Positions 1 to 8,755 of a stretch of DNA of 54,106 nucleotides are shown here, in pieces; position 1 is the first letter of the stretch; each line of letters begins with the position of its first letter. The stretch covers positions 1 to 54,106 of the forward strand of contig CAJMAW010000002.1 of assembly GCA_905211485.1 (NCBI GenBank), given 5' to 3'. Origin of the DNA: an uncultured Lentisphaeria bacterium. GTDB lineage: Bacteria > Verrucomicrobiota > Lentisphaeria > Victivallales > UBA1829. A program made the translations under genes and the position numbers. A model generated the notes under the pieces. It made no database searches and was not told the origin of the DNA. It saw only the letters and a list, made by a program, of their open reading frames with translations.

Positions 1-311
1 CATTCTTTTTCCTGTTACAAACTCAATTCCCCCTCAAATAAATAGAGGCGCCCTAAAGTCTGACTCTATCTTCGGCATCACTCGCAGAATCTCCGGTTTT
101 CCCGGTATGAGACATCATTTATCCGAATCAGAATTCGAGTCCAAGGGGAAAAATAGAAACCTTCTCTTTTCAAAACGGAAAAAGACTACCCGGAAAACCG
201 TGGAGTCTTAGTCTTTCTCATCTGCAGGCGTCTATATCTATATATTGGAGAACGGAAGAAAAAACTTTTTCCTTTTTTCTTCCCCCCGGATCCGATAATC
301 CGATATATATA
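1..311. other. Intergenic region at left edge, no gene seen
   Basis: No credible reading frame was found in this AT-rich stretch. It lies downstream of the TPR gene, which ends at 312 on the minus strand. An imperfect A/T-rich hairpin (arms about 254-264 and 273-283) sits here and could slow transcription leaving the TPR gene. It lacks a clear U tract, so I do not call it a terminator. Confidence 0.5.
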
Positions 312-1715
312 TCAGGCTTGCTGGTGCTGTTTTGAATAATAAGCATCCATGCGCGCCCCGACGTCCAGATAATTGACATTGGCGGAATAAATCTGCTTGA
401 AGCAGTCCATGGCTTCCTCCATACTTCCCATGGACTCACAAGTGACGCCCATGTGATACAGAGCATTCATCTTGTCCTTGTCCATGACCTGCATTTCGGA
501 GAGAGCCTTTTTGAACTGCTCAATCGCCATGTCATACTGCGATTTTGCGGAGAAACAGCGCCCGAGATAGACAATCGCATTCAAACGGCGCTGAGGATTC
601 CGCTGGGCAAGCTGGAACTGTTCCAGAGCCTTGTCGATCTGACCGCCTTCCCAGTATAGTTCGGCAAGTTCGTATTTCAGCTGCAGATCGTTCGGATAGG
701 ATTTGACGCGGTCCTCATAACGATCCAGTTTGTAGTCGTAGATTTTTTTCTGTTCCGCGGCGATCTCTTCCTCCGAAGCATGGTTCTCTTTGAGAGACTG
801 GATCTGACGTTCAATGATTGCCACATTGGCCCGCTCGATGGCCTTATCGATGGAGGGGTCAAGCGTTCCCATTTTCTTGACAATCCACTCATATTCCCGG
901 ATGGCATCCTCATAACGGAAGTCGCGCAGATACAGTTCGGCCAGTTTTCTGTGAATGTCGACGGATGTTTCACCTTCCTGGATCATCTTTTCGTATTTCG
1001 CGATCATTTCCCTCACATCGTCAACAGCCCGGATGATTCTGTCCCCCTGTTCCGCATCGGCGCCCTGGTCCTGATTTTTCAGCTTATCCTGGAAGGAAAC
1101 ATTTCTTTCTCCCCAGCGCCCCTGCTCCATTGTTGCCAGAGCGGCGGCGGTTCGGAGTGCAGCCTGGGCTTCCAGGTCGCCGGGATGGCGGTCCGCGATT
1201 TTTTGACAGATCTTCAAAACATTCTTTCCGTCGCCCATTGATTCATAAATTGCCGAGAGCGCCTTCAGATTGGCTTCGTTTGAGGGTTCAAAATCGGCGA
1301 TGATTTCGAGCGCCTCCGCTGCGATGAAAGGCGCTCCGGCAGCTTTTGCCGCATCCGCAAGAAGGTTCAGAGCGGCTATGGAATGGAAATAGGCCGCCAG
1401 AGCATCCTCGGCACACTTTATGGCTTCCAGCGGTTTCTTCGCCACAAAGACTCTTCCCTTCAGTACAAACTTATTCGCTTTCATGCCGCCGAACAATTTT
1501 TCAAAGGCATTCATATTGTTGAACTTTTGTCTTTCCACATCACGGAGCAGCTGTCTGGCTTCCATGAAGCCGGGTTCTCTCTCAAGGATCGTCTTCAAAA
1601 GTTCAATTCCATAATCCAGGCTGTTTTTATTCAACACATCCCGAGCCTTCTGATACGCAGCACGAACACCACTGGACATGTTGGACAACGATTTCTTTTC
1701 AATCGCCATGATCAT
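312..1715 (-). CDS. Tetratricopeptide-repeat protein
   Basis: A cytoplasmic-looking protein of about 467 residues with no signal peptide or membrane segment. The C-terminal half shows degenerate TPR helices (for example YELAELYWEGG, AIVYLGRCFS and ALYHMGVTCES, each followed by an A-[IL]-x-x-F helix), and the middle is charged and coiled-coil-like. TPR proteins are usually protein-interaction scaffolds; the partner cannot be told. Start choice: GGGAGG precedes two in-frame ATGs at 1715 and 1709, and the upstream TTG at 1727 overlaps that ribosome site and is less likely. The gene diverges from mnmE, with about 130 bp between them carrying a sigma-70-like promoter facing this gene. Clearly a real gene, function unknown. 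Confidence 0.85.
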   Translation of the reverse strand: MIMAIEKKSLSNMSSGVRAAYQKARDVLNKNSLDYGIELLKTILEREPGFMEARQLLRDVERQKFNNMNAFEKLFGGMKANKFVLKGRVFVAKKPLEAIKCAEDALAAYFHSIAALNLLADAAKAAGAPFIAAEALEIIADFEPSNEANLKALSAIYESMGDGKNVLKICQKIADRHPGDLEAQAALRTAAALATMEQGRWGERNVSFQDKLKNQDQGADAEQGDRIIRAVDDVREMIAKYEKMIQEGETSVDIHRKLAELYLRDFRYEDAIREYEWIVKKMGTLDPSIDKAIERANVAIIERQIQSLKENHASEEEIAAEQKKIYDYKLDRYEDRVKSYPNDLQLKYELAELYWEGGQIDKALEQFQLAQRNPQRRLNAIVYLGRCFSAKSQYDMAIEQFKKALSEMQVMDKDKMNALYHMGVTCESMGSMEEAMDCFKQIYSANVNYLDVGARMDAYYSKQHQQA

Positions 1716-1755
1716 GAAACCTCCCAAATATAGATTTTTCTGGAAAATATGATAT

Positions 1756-1783
1756 ATTATATCGAGCGATGGAGTGAATTCAA
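1756..1783 (-). promoter_or_regulatory. Probable promoter of the TPR gene
   Basis: On the minus strand TTGAAT (1783-1778) and TATAAT (1761-1756) are separated by 16 bases and lie about 40 bases before the TPR start codon. The -10 is a perfect consensus. Assigned by eye. Confidence 0.5.
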
Positions 1784-1846
1784 GCCCGAATTCTCATTTT
1801 TGCAGAATTTGTGCCTTCTTCAGGTAGGGTTTTCATCTTGAATACA

Positions 1847-3220
1847 ATGAAAAATGATACGATTGCCGCCATCTGCAGCGGAGTGGGAGGTGCGATTTCG
1901 ATTCTCCGTATTTCAGGTCCGGAAGCGCTGTCTGTGGCGTCGGGGATCTGGAAAGGGAAAAGAGAACTTTCCGCATTCCCCAGAAAAATGCTGCTGGGAA
2001 AATTTTCCGGCGAGGAGGGGAAAACACTGGCCTCGGACGGAGAGGACTGCCTGGCCGTATATATGCCTTGTCCAGGAAGTTACACGGGGGAGGATGTGAC
2101 GGAAATTCACTGTCACGGAGGATCGTTTGCCTCCTCCCGCCTTCTGCGTGCCGCCCTCCGCGCGGGAGCGCGCCAGGCTGAACCGGGAGAATTCACGAAA
2201 CGAGCCTTTCTGAACGGAAAAATGGATCTGACGCAGGCGGAGGCGGTTGCAGATCTGATTGCGGCTCAGTCGGAAACGGCGGGCAGACTGGCGGAGCACC
2301 AGATGTCGGGCCGTCTCGGGAAGCAGGTGAGGGAATGCAGAACGCCGCTGATTCATGTGCTCGCCGAACTGGAATCCAGACTCGACTTCCCGGACGAGGA
2401 TCTCGACTGGATGCCGCCCGAAGATCTGATGCGTACCATCCGCCTCTCGCTGAATGGAATCCATGAACTTTTGCGGACGGAAAAATTCGGTGCTCTGGTC
2501 AGGGACGGGCTCAGGATTGTTCTTGCGGGGCGTCCGAATGTCGGGAAATCGAGTCTGCTGAATCAGCTTCTCGGTTACGAAAGAGCCATCGTGACGGATA
2601 TTCCCGGAACCACCCGGGACACACTGGAGGAAAATGCCTCCATCCGCGGCATTCCCGTTCGTTTGACAGACACTGCCGGAATCCGGGATCTTCCTCTTGA
2701 TCCTGTGGAAAAACTGGGAATTGCCAGGTCAAAGGACTCTCTTTTGTCTGCGGAACTGATTCTCTGGATTCTGGACGCATCCAGTCCGGAAGATCAGAAA
2801 CGGGAAATTCTCCGGATGCGCGACGAACTTCCACGCGCTGTGCCTGTCATAGCCTGCTGGAACAAGATGGATCTTCTTCCTCCCGGAGCCACTCTGCCGG
2901 ATCTGGAGCTGCCGACGGCGAAAATATCCACTCTGCGTTCGGAAGGACTGGAAGCTCTCTGCGATCTGATGGAGCAGACTGTCCATAAAAATGGAGAACG
3001 CCTGGAATCGGAAATCGCAGTTTCCGCCCGACATTCCAAACTGCTTTCCGAGAGTGCGGAATCCCTCGAAACGGCTCTCCGGGAAACCGCTGAACTCAAC
3101 TGGGAGCTTGCGGCGTCCTGTCTTCATTCGGCTGTTTGTTCCCTCGGGGCAGTCACCGGAGAAAATGCGGATCCGGATATTCTGGATGAAATCTTTTCCC
3201 GTTTTTGCATCGGCAAATAA
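1847..3220 (+). CDS. mnmE: tRNA uridine-5-carboxymethylaminomethyl modification GTPase MnmE
   Basis: MnmE works with MnmG to install the cmnm5 group on U34 of certain tRNAs, using a potassium-dependent GTPase cycle. The 457-residue length matches the family. The N-terminal tetrahydrofolate-binding domain opens with DTIAAIC and RISGPEAL. The G domain shows GRPNVGKSS (about 228-236), TTRD (256-259), DTAG (275-278) and NKMD (339-342). The protein ends in the diagnostic CIGK, whose Cys is required for catalysis. An in-frame TTG at 1838 has a better placed AGGTAGGG ribosome site, so three extra residues are possible. mnmG is not next to it. Confidence 0.97.
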   Translation: MKNDTIAAICSGVGGAISILRISGPEALSVASGIWKGKRELSAFPRKMLLGKFSGEEGKTLASDGEDCLAVYMPCPGSYTGEDVTEIHCHGGSFASSRLLRAALRAGARQAEPGEFTKRAFLNGKMDLTQAEAVADLIAAQSETAGRLAEHQMSGRLGKQVRECRTPLIHVLAELESRLDFPDEDLDWMPPEDLMRTIRLSLNGIHELLRTEKFGALVRDGLRIVLAGRPNVGKSSLLNQLLGYERAIVTDIPGTTRDTLEENASIRGIPVRLTDTAGIRDLPLDPVEKLGIARSKDSLLSAELILWILDASSPEDQKREILRMRDELPRAVPVIACWNKMDLLPPGATLPDLELPTAKISTLRSEGLEALCDLMEQTVHKNGERLESEIAVSARHSKLLSESAESLETALRETAELNWELAASCLHSAVCSLGAVTGENADPDILDEIFSRFCIGK

Positions 3221-3280
3221 TTCCCGCGGCAGGGGAAGAAGTTTTTTTCTGAAAAAAAGCAATTTTTCTTGCTCTTTCAC

Positions 3281-3310
3281 TTGACTTTTCAGGAAAAAAG
3301 CGGATATTAA
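3281..3310 (+). promoter_or_regulatory. Probable promoter of tRNA-Lys
   Basis: TTGACT (3281-3286) and TATTAA (3305-3310, or ATATTA one base earlier) are spaced 17-18 bases apart and lie about 25 bases before the mature tRNA 5' end. Confidence 0.5.
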
Positions 3311-3334
3311 ACTCATGTCCTGAAACAAAGGCAG

Positions 3335-3410
3335 GCGCCCATAGCTCAGTCGGTAGAGCAAATGACTCTTAATCATTGGGTCCAAGGTTCGAGTCCTTGT
3401 GGGCGCACCA
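3335..3410 (+). tRNA. tRNA-Lys (anticodon CTT)
   Basis: A complete cloverleaf can be drawn: acceptor GCGCCCA pairing with TGGGCGC, D arm GCTC/GAGC, anticodon stem AATGA/TCATT around loop CTCTTAA (anticodon CTT, reads AAG), and T arm CAAGG/CCTTG with loop TTCGAGT. The discriminator is A and CCA is encoded. A T-rich stretch follows. Confidence 0.97.
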
Positions 3411-3764
3411 TCTACCTTTTTTCATCTACCCTTCTTTTATTTTTTCTCCGAGGGAAAGATTTTTTCCATTCTTTTTGATCCGGAATCTCTCATGAAGCCG
3501 GGAATGGCTCCAAATCTTATATTTTGTACCCGCTCATCAGGCAGATCCTCCGCCTCCTCCCGGAAACCCTCTTCCTTTATCTTATCTATGCGGATTACCG
3601 ATACACTGAGAAAGAGAGAAAGAAGAAAATAACAAAGAAACAGAGAAAAGAATGAAAAGGAGGGGAAAGCACAGGAAAACCGAATCTTTTGAAAAAACGA
3701 TTAGTTTCCACTTGACAATTATTCAAGCAACAGTATAGTATGGCTTCCCGAATTCAGAGGAAGG
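3411..3764. other. Intergenic region with purine-rich tract and MarR operon control region
   Basis: No supported gene. The first part is T-rich, just after tRNA-Lys. About 3608-3670 is almost all purines on the plus strand. The last 55 bases carry the promoter and palindrome described separately. Confidence 0.5.
3711..3741 (+). promoter_or_regulatory. Promoter with overlapping palindrome, likely MarR autoregulatory operator
   Basis: TTGACA (3712-3717) is followed by TATAGT (3734-3739, 16-base spacing) or the overlapping TAGTAT (18). The perfect inverted repeat CTTGA-7-TCAAG (3711-3727) covers the -35 box. MarR-family dimers typically bind short palindromes across their own promoters and block RNA polymerase. 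The regulator encoded 24 bases downstream is the obvious candidate ligand; that assignment is inference. Confidence 0.6.
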
Positions 3765-4256
3765 ATGCCGGACACCATGACAACGGAAAGAAAAGAAAAA
3801 AAACTTGAAGCCCGTCTGGGGGATCTTTTTCAGGAAATTGCGGGAGCCCTTTCAGAAGAATCGTTCAGCGATACGATCGAGCAGTGGCAGGACGTCACCT
3901 ACCGCCAGGAACAGATGATCAAGATCGTCAAAATGATGACGCTTGAACGCGGAGAGGGCATTCCCCTGAAGGAACTTGCTGAAAAAATGAATCTGACTTC
4001 CGGGACCGTTTCGGAATCGGTGGAGGCGCTTGTCCGGAAAGACGCACTGGAAAGGAATCCGAATCCTGCGGACAGGAGATCCGTCCTGATCCGGCTTTCT
4101 CCGAAAAGCACGGCAATCATCAAGAGAGGACTGGAACGCCAGAGCGCCATCACCGCCTCCTGCATTTCTGAAATGACTGAGGAAGAACAATCGGAGCTTC
4201 TCCGGCTCCTGGAAATATTTTATGACAGAATCAACAAAAGGAAAGCACAATCATGA
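3765..4256 (+). CDS. MarR-family transcriptional regulator
   Basis: A 163-residue winged-helix protein. The recognition region LKELAEKMNLTSGTVSESVEALVRK is followed by the wing signature NPADRRS, which closely matches the family DxRxxxxxLT element. It is the first gene of an operon with an RND adaptor and pump, and its TGA overlaps the adaptor ATG. It therefore probably represses the efflux genes until an effector binds. Start: GAGG lies four bases before the ATG at 3765; the ATG at 3777 is the alternative, twelve bases from the same site. Confidence 0.92.
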   Translation: MPDTMTTERKEKKLEARLGDLFQEIAGALSEESFSDTIEQWQDVTYRQEQMIKIVKMMTLERGEGIPLKELAEKMNLTSGTVSESVEALVRKDALERNPNPADRRSVLIRLSPKSTAIIKRGLERQSAITASCISEMTEEEQSELLRLLEIFYDRINKRKAQS

Positions 4257-5368
4257 TGAATCATAAATGGAACTGGAAGAATCTTCTGCTTCTCGGGACG
4301 GGGCTGCTCTTGGCTTCCGATCTGCCGGCCCAGGATCCGGCGCAGAATGCGCCTGCGGTCAGCGTCGTTGCGGAAAAGGCTCAGAAAATTACGGAGACGG
4401 GGACGCGGAAATATATCGGGAGTCTGGAAGCGATTGAGGAAGTCACTCTGGTCGCCCGCGTCTCAGGGTATCTCAACAAGATCAATTTCAGTGAGGGCGA
4501 ACTGGTGAAAGCGGGGCAGCCCCTATTTGAAATCGAAGACACCACCTATCAGGCACAGGTCAAAACCGCCGAGGCGAAACTCCGACAGATTGAAGCCGAA
4601 CTCATCTATGCGGAAAGCAATTATGAAAGGCAGAAGGGGCTTGCCGAAAACAAAATTGTCTCGGAAGAAGCCTTTGAAGACGCGACAAGACTTCTGAACT
4701 ACCGGAAAGCCTGCCTGGCAGAAGCGGAAGCGACACTCATTGATGCGAAAAACAATCTTTCCTATACGAAAATTCTTTCTCCCATCACGGGAAAAATCGG
4801 CAAATCCACCTACACCCGGGGAAATTATGTGACCCCCACGAGCAAGGTGCTGGCGGACATTGTCCAGATTGCACCGATTTATGTGAGATTTTCCATCAGT
4901 GAAAATGATTATCTTTCGCTTTTCGGCAATGCGGAGAACATCAAGGAGAACGCAGTCGTCCGGATTCAGACGGCGGACAAGAAACTCTACGGGGAGCAAG
5001 GCAAAGTCACGCTCGTGGACAACAAGGTGGACTCCGAAACCGGAACGATGATGATCTGGGCGACTTTTGAGAACAAGGATATGAAGCTCAATCCCGGAGG
5101 ACTCGTCACGGTTCTTCTTTCCAAGGCGATCAAGGAGGAGAAAACCGCGGTGAAGCTTTCAGCGGTTCAGGCGGAAGCTTCGGGAAACTTCGTTTATGTG
5201 ATAGATGCTCAGAACCATGCTCTCAAACGGCCGGTCAAACTCGGGGAGATTGTCGGGAATATGCAGATCATTGAGGAAGGAGTCGCTCCGGGCGAAACCG
5301 TCGCGGTGGACGGCACGCACAAGATTCTGCAGCCCGGCATGCCCGTGACCCCGGTATTTGAAGATTGA
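4253..5368 (+). CDS. RND efflux periplasmic adaptor (HlyD/AcrA family)
   Basis: A membrane-fusion protein linking an inner-membrane RND pump to an outer-membrane channel. Residues 1 to about 25 form a signal peptide (WKNLLLLGTGLLLAS). It is followed by a lipoyl/barrel-sandwich half (VARVSGYLNKINFSEGELV), an alpha-helical hairpin rich in Ala and Glu (about 95-175), the second lipoyl half (YTKILSPITGKIGKSTY) and beta-barrel and membrane-proximal domains. No lipobox Cys is evident, unlike AcrA. Its start overlaps the MarR stop (ATGA), indicating translational coupling; a second ATG follows directly. The pump gene starts 22 bases after its stop. Confidence 0.95.
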   Translation: MMNHKWNWKNLLLLGTGLLLASDLPAQDPAQNAPAVSVVAEKAQKITETGTRKYIGSLEAIEEVTLVARVSGYLNKINFSEGELVKAGQPLFEIEDTTYQAQVKTAEAKLRQIEAELIYAESNYERQKGLAENKIVSEEAFEDATRLLNYRKACLAEAEATLIDAKNNLSYTKILSPITGKIGKSTYTRGNYVTPTSKVLADIVQIAPIYVRFSISENDYLSLFGNAENIKENAVVRIQTADKKLYGEQGKVTLVDNKVDSETGTMMIWATFENKDMKLNPGGLVTVLLSKAIKEEKTAVKLSAVQAEASGNFVYVIDAQNHALKRPVKLGEIVGNMQIIEEGVAPGETVAVDGTHKILQPGMPVTPVFED

Positions 5369-5390
5369 ACAGGAAAGACGGCGACAGATC

Positions 5391-8300
5391 ATGTTTTCTC
5401 TTATTTTCATTGACAGGCCGAAACTCGCGATGGTCATATCGATCGTCACAGTTCTTGCCGGCACCTTGTGCATGTTCAAACTCCCGATTGCGGAATATCC
5501 GGAGATCGCGCCTCCGCAAATCATGGTGACCGCCTCCTACCCCGGAGCCAGTTCCGAGGTTATCGCGGAAACGATAGCTGCTCCGATCGAAGCGGAAATC
5601 AACGGCTTGGAGGATATGGAGTATTTTTCCTCCGAATCCAGCAACAGCGGATCATATACGCTTTCAATCACCTTCCGGTCCGGAGCGGACACGGATATGG
5701 CGCAGGTCAACGTGCAGAACGCCGTAAAGAGGGCTGAACCGACTCTTCCTCAGGAAGTAACAGCGCTTGGGATCCAGGTGATCAAACGTTCTAGTGACAT
5801 TCTCGGGGTGTTTACCTTCAATCGGCAGAAAGACTGCGAAATGTCGCTCCTGGAACTGAGCAACTATATCCGGATTCATGTCAAGGACGCACTCGCACGC
5901 ATCGACGGGATCAGCGAAGCCTCGATTTTCGGAGCGCAGGACTACTCCATGCGTGTGTGGCTGGACCCCATGCGCATGTCAGCATTGAACATTTCCCCCT
6001 CGGAGGTTTCTGCGGCGATTCAAAGCCAGAACATTCAGGCGGCGGCGGGATCCGTGGGAGCGGAATCCAGCAACGAATATCTGCAGCTCAAAGTCAATGC
6101 TCTCGGACGGCTTAAGACGCCGGAACAGTTTGGGGAAATTGTCATCAAGACCGGGGAAAACGGCCGTCTTATCATGTTGAAGGATCTGGCCAGGATTGAA
6201 CTCGGGGCGGAAACCTACAGCGGGAACAGCTTCGTCAACGGGGAGGACTCCATCGCGCTTGCCATTTACAGAAACGATGATGCAAACGCGCTTGATGTCA
6301 TCAACGCAGCCCGTGCGAAACTGGACGAAATCACCTCCATGCCCGGTTTCCCGAAAGGCGTCAAATACGAAATGGGCTACGACCCGACGGAATACATCCG
6401 CATCACCATGAAGGAGATTGTGGAAACGCTGATCATCACTCTGGTTCTGGTGGTGGCCATTACGTATCTGTTCCTTCAGGACTGGCGCGCGACTCTGATT
6501 CCGGCGCTGGCGATTCCTGTTTCGCTTTTCGGAACCTTTATCTTCCTGCTGATTCTGGGGTATTCCATCAACGTGCTGACGATGTTCGCCCTGATTCTGG
6601 TGATCGGGTCTCTGGTGGACGACGCCATCGTGGTGGTGGAAAACGTTACGCGAATCATCGACGATGAAAATCTTTCCCCGCGTGAAGCCACCATCAAGAG
6701 CATGCAGCAGATCACGGGAGCGATTCTGGCCACGACGCTGGTCATTCTGGCCATCTACGCGCCGATCGGATTCTACGGGGGGATGGTCGGAACGATTTAC
6801 CTTCAGTTCTCGGTCACGATGTGCATTGCACTGCTGTTTTCGACCTTCAATGCTCTGACGCTCAGTCCGGCGCTCTGCGCTCTGCTGCTTCGCAAGAAAC
6901 AGCCCTCGAACTTCAGCAAGATCTTTGTCCCGTTCAACTGGTTTCTGGACGGATCCAGGTCCATTTATCTCAAATGTACCGGTTTCCTGGTGAGACGCGC
7001 ATTTCTCACGATTCTGATTTTCGCGGGAGTCCTCTGGGGGAACTACCATCTTTTCCAAATTACGCAGAGTTCCTTCCTGCCCGGTGAAGACAAAGGCGCC
7101 ATCCTCGGAGCCGTGGAAATGCCTCCCGGAGCCACACTGGCGAGAACGGAGAAAGTTCTCCGCAAACTCAATGAAATCGCCCTGGCGACTCCCGGAGTGA
7201 AAAATGTCATCACGGTCAGCGGCTTCAGCTTCATCGGAGGAGAAGGAGAAAACCTCGGTCTGGTCATCATCACACTGAAGGACTGGGCGGAAAGAAAATC
7301 CCCTGATCTTCATGTGGACAGACTCCGTGAAAGGCTTGAAAAAGCGATGGCGGACATTCCATCGGCGAAAATCAATCTTTTCACACCTCCCGCCATCATG
7401 GGGCTGGGGGCCACCGGAGGCGTCAGCTTCGTCCTTCAGGCGACCGGAGCTCAGACTCCGCAGGATCTTGCCAAAGCCCTCGGCACGCTGATCGTGGAAC
7501 TCAACAAGGCTCCGGAAACCGCCTACGCATTCTCCGGATACAACGCCAATACGCCTCAGCTGTATCTGGACATCGACCGGACCAAGGCGGAAATGATGCA
7601 GGTGCCGATCAGCCGGATTTTCACGACCCTTCAGAGCAAACTGGCGTCTCTTTATGTGAACGACTTCAATCTCTTCGGATATTCCTTCAAGGTGAAGATC
7701 CAGTCGGAAGCGGATGAACGGAGCAGTCTCGGGGACATCAGTCACATCAATGTGCAGAGCAACACGGGGAAAATGGTTCCTGTCAGTGCGTTTGCGGATG
7801 TGAAGTACATGATCGGACCGCGTCTGATCCAGCGCTTCAACCAGTCCATGAGCGCCAGCGTGAATGCGCAGGCGAAGCCCGGATACAGTTCAGGGGAACT
7901 GATGGCGAGAATCGAGCAGATCGTTCGGGAAAAACTGCCGAATGATTATCAGATCTCCTGGACGGAAATGAGTTTCCAGGAAAGAGGCAATGAAGGAAAA
8001 ATCGTCGAACTGATGCTTCTGGCGCTCATCTTTGCGTATCTGTTTTTGGTGGCGCAGTATGAAAGCTGGACCATCCCGATCCCGGTGATCACCTCCGTTG
8101 CGGTCGCCACGCTCGGAGCCTTTATCGGGCTTCAGTACTGCCATATGCCGCTGAGCATTTACGCCCAGCTCGGACTGGTCATGCTTATCGGACTCGCGGG
8201 AAAGAATGCCATTCTGATGGTGGAATTCTCCAAACAGGAACGCGAAAGCGGCGCTTCCATTTACGATGCCGCTCAGAACGGCGGACGCGTCCGTTACCGT

Positions 8301-8564
8301 GCCGTCCTCATGACCGCGTGGTCCTTCATTATCGGAGTCTTCCCCATGGTGATCGCCACCGGTGCTGGCGCGGGAAGCCGTACCGCCATCGGAATCACGA
8401 CTTTCAGCGGAATGATCCTTGCCACGATCTTCGGAATTGTCCTGATTCCGCCGCTCTACTCCATCTTCCAGAGAATGCGTGAATTCGTCAAGCCGATGAA
8501 ATTCAACGAATCCGGAAGCATGCAGGCGGCCGTCCCGGCAGAAAAGGCGCCGGAGGGGAAATAA
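5391..8564 (+). CDS. RND multidrug efflux transporter (AcrB-like, HAE1 family)
   Basis: The inner-membrane proton-driven pump of a tripartite drug efflux system, 1057 residues, the usual size. It begins with the typical MFSLIFIDRP amphipathic helix. The proton-relay residues are present: Asp410-Asp411 in GSLVDDAIVVVENV and Lys938 in GLAGKNAILMVEF, equivalent to AcrB D407/D408 and K940. Twelve TM segments lie in two blocks, each followed by a large periplasmic loop. The ATG at 5391 is chosen from family alignment; an upstream in-frame start at 5358 would overlap the adaptor. No TolC-type outer-membrane gene is nearby, so the channel must be encoded elsewhere. Substrate cannot be predicted. Confidence 0.96.
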   Translation: MFSLIFIDRPKLAMVISIVTVLAGTLCMFKLPIAEYPEIAPPQIMVTASYPGASSEVIAETIAAPIEAEINGLEDMEYFSSESSNSGSYTLSITFRSGADTDMAQVNVQNAVKRAEPTLPQEVTALGIQVIKRSSDILGVFTFNRQKDCEMSLLELSNYIRIHVKDALARIDGISEASIFGAQDYSMRVWLDPMRMSALNISPSEVSAAIQSQNIQAAAGSVGAESSNEYLQLKVNALGRLKTPEQFGEIVIKTGENGRLIMLKDLARIELGAETYSGNSFVNGEDSIALAIYRNDDANALDVINAARAKLDEITSMPGFPKGVKYEMGYDPTEYIRITMKEIVETLIITLVLVVAITYLFLQDWRATLIPALAIPVSLFGTFIFLLILGYSINVLTMFALILVIGSLVDDAIVVVENVTRIIDDENLSPREATIKSMQQITGAILATTLVILAIYAPIGFYGGMVGTIYLQFSVTMCIALLFSTFNALTLSPALCALLLRKKQPSNFSKIFVPFNWFLDGSRSIYLKCTGFLVRRAFLTILIFAGVLWGNYHLFQITQSSFLPGEDKGAILGAVEMPPGATLARTEKVLRKLNEIALATPGVKNVITVSGFSFIGGEGENLGLVIITLKDWAERKSPDLHVDRLRERLEKAMADIPSAKINLFTPPAIMGLGATGGVSFVLQATGAQTPQDLAKALGTLIVELNKAPETAYAFSGYNANTPQLYLDIDRTKAEMMQVPISRIFTTLQSKLASLYVNDFNLFGYSFKVKIQSEADERSSLGDISHINVQSNTGKMVPVSAFADVKYMIGPRLIQRFNQSMSASVNAQAKPGYSSGELMARIEQIVREKLPNDYQISWTEMSFQERGNEGKIVELMLLALIFAYLFLVAQYESWTIPIPVITSVAVATLGAFIGLQYCHMPLSIYAQLGLVMLIGLAGKNAILMVEFSKQERESGASIYDAAQNGGRVRYRAVLMTAWSFIIGVFPMVIATGAGAGSRTAIGITTFSGMILATIFGIVLIPPLYSIFQRMREFVKPMKFNESGSMQAAVPAEKAPEGK

Positions 8565-8576
8565 TCACAGCCAAGA

Positions 8577-8603
8577 GGGGAAGGGGAGCCTCCTTCCCCT
8601 TTT
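8577..8603 (+). terminator. Candidate first terminator after the RND pump
   Basis: GGGGAAGG (8577-8584) pairs with CCTTCCCC (8592-8599) around a seven-base loop, followed by TTTT. The T run is short, so it may be partial, backed up by the stronger hairpin downstream. Confidence 0.55.
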
Positions 8604-8619
8604 GAATTATTGAAAACCG

Positions 8620-8667
8620 CGGCGGGAACGGAATTCAGACAAGCGTTCCCGCCGTTTTTGTTTTTTT
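8620..8667 (+). terminator. Strong rho-independent terminator of the MarR-RND operon
   Basis: A perfect 11-bp stem (arms 8620-8630 and 8644-8654, CGGCGGGAACG and its complement) is followed by a long T-rich run. It sits between the RND gene and the convergent glycosidase gene. Confidence 0.88.
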
Positions 8668-8755
8668 TTGCATTTCCGGGAAAAACGATTTTTCCCCCAT
8701 CGGAGATTTCCTGAACGGAGTCGATCATCCTCCGGGGGAAGACTGTCGGACAAGA

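Noticed and set aside
5979..7745. Minus-strand open frame of 588 codons
   Set aside because: Antisense to the RND pump, and rich in His, Arg and Asp as expected from a reverse frame of a high-GC gene.
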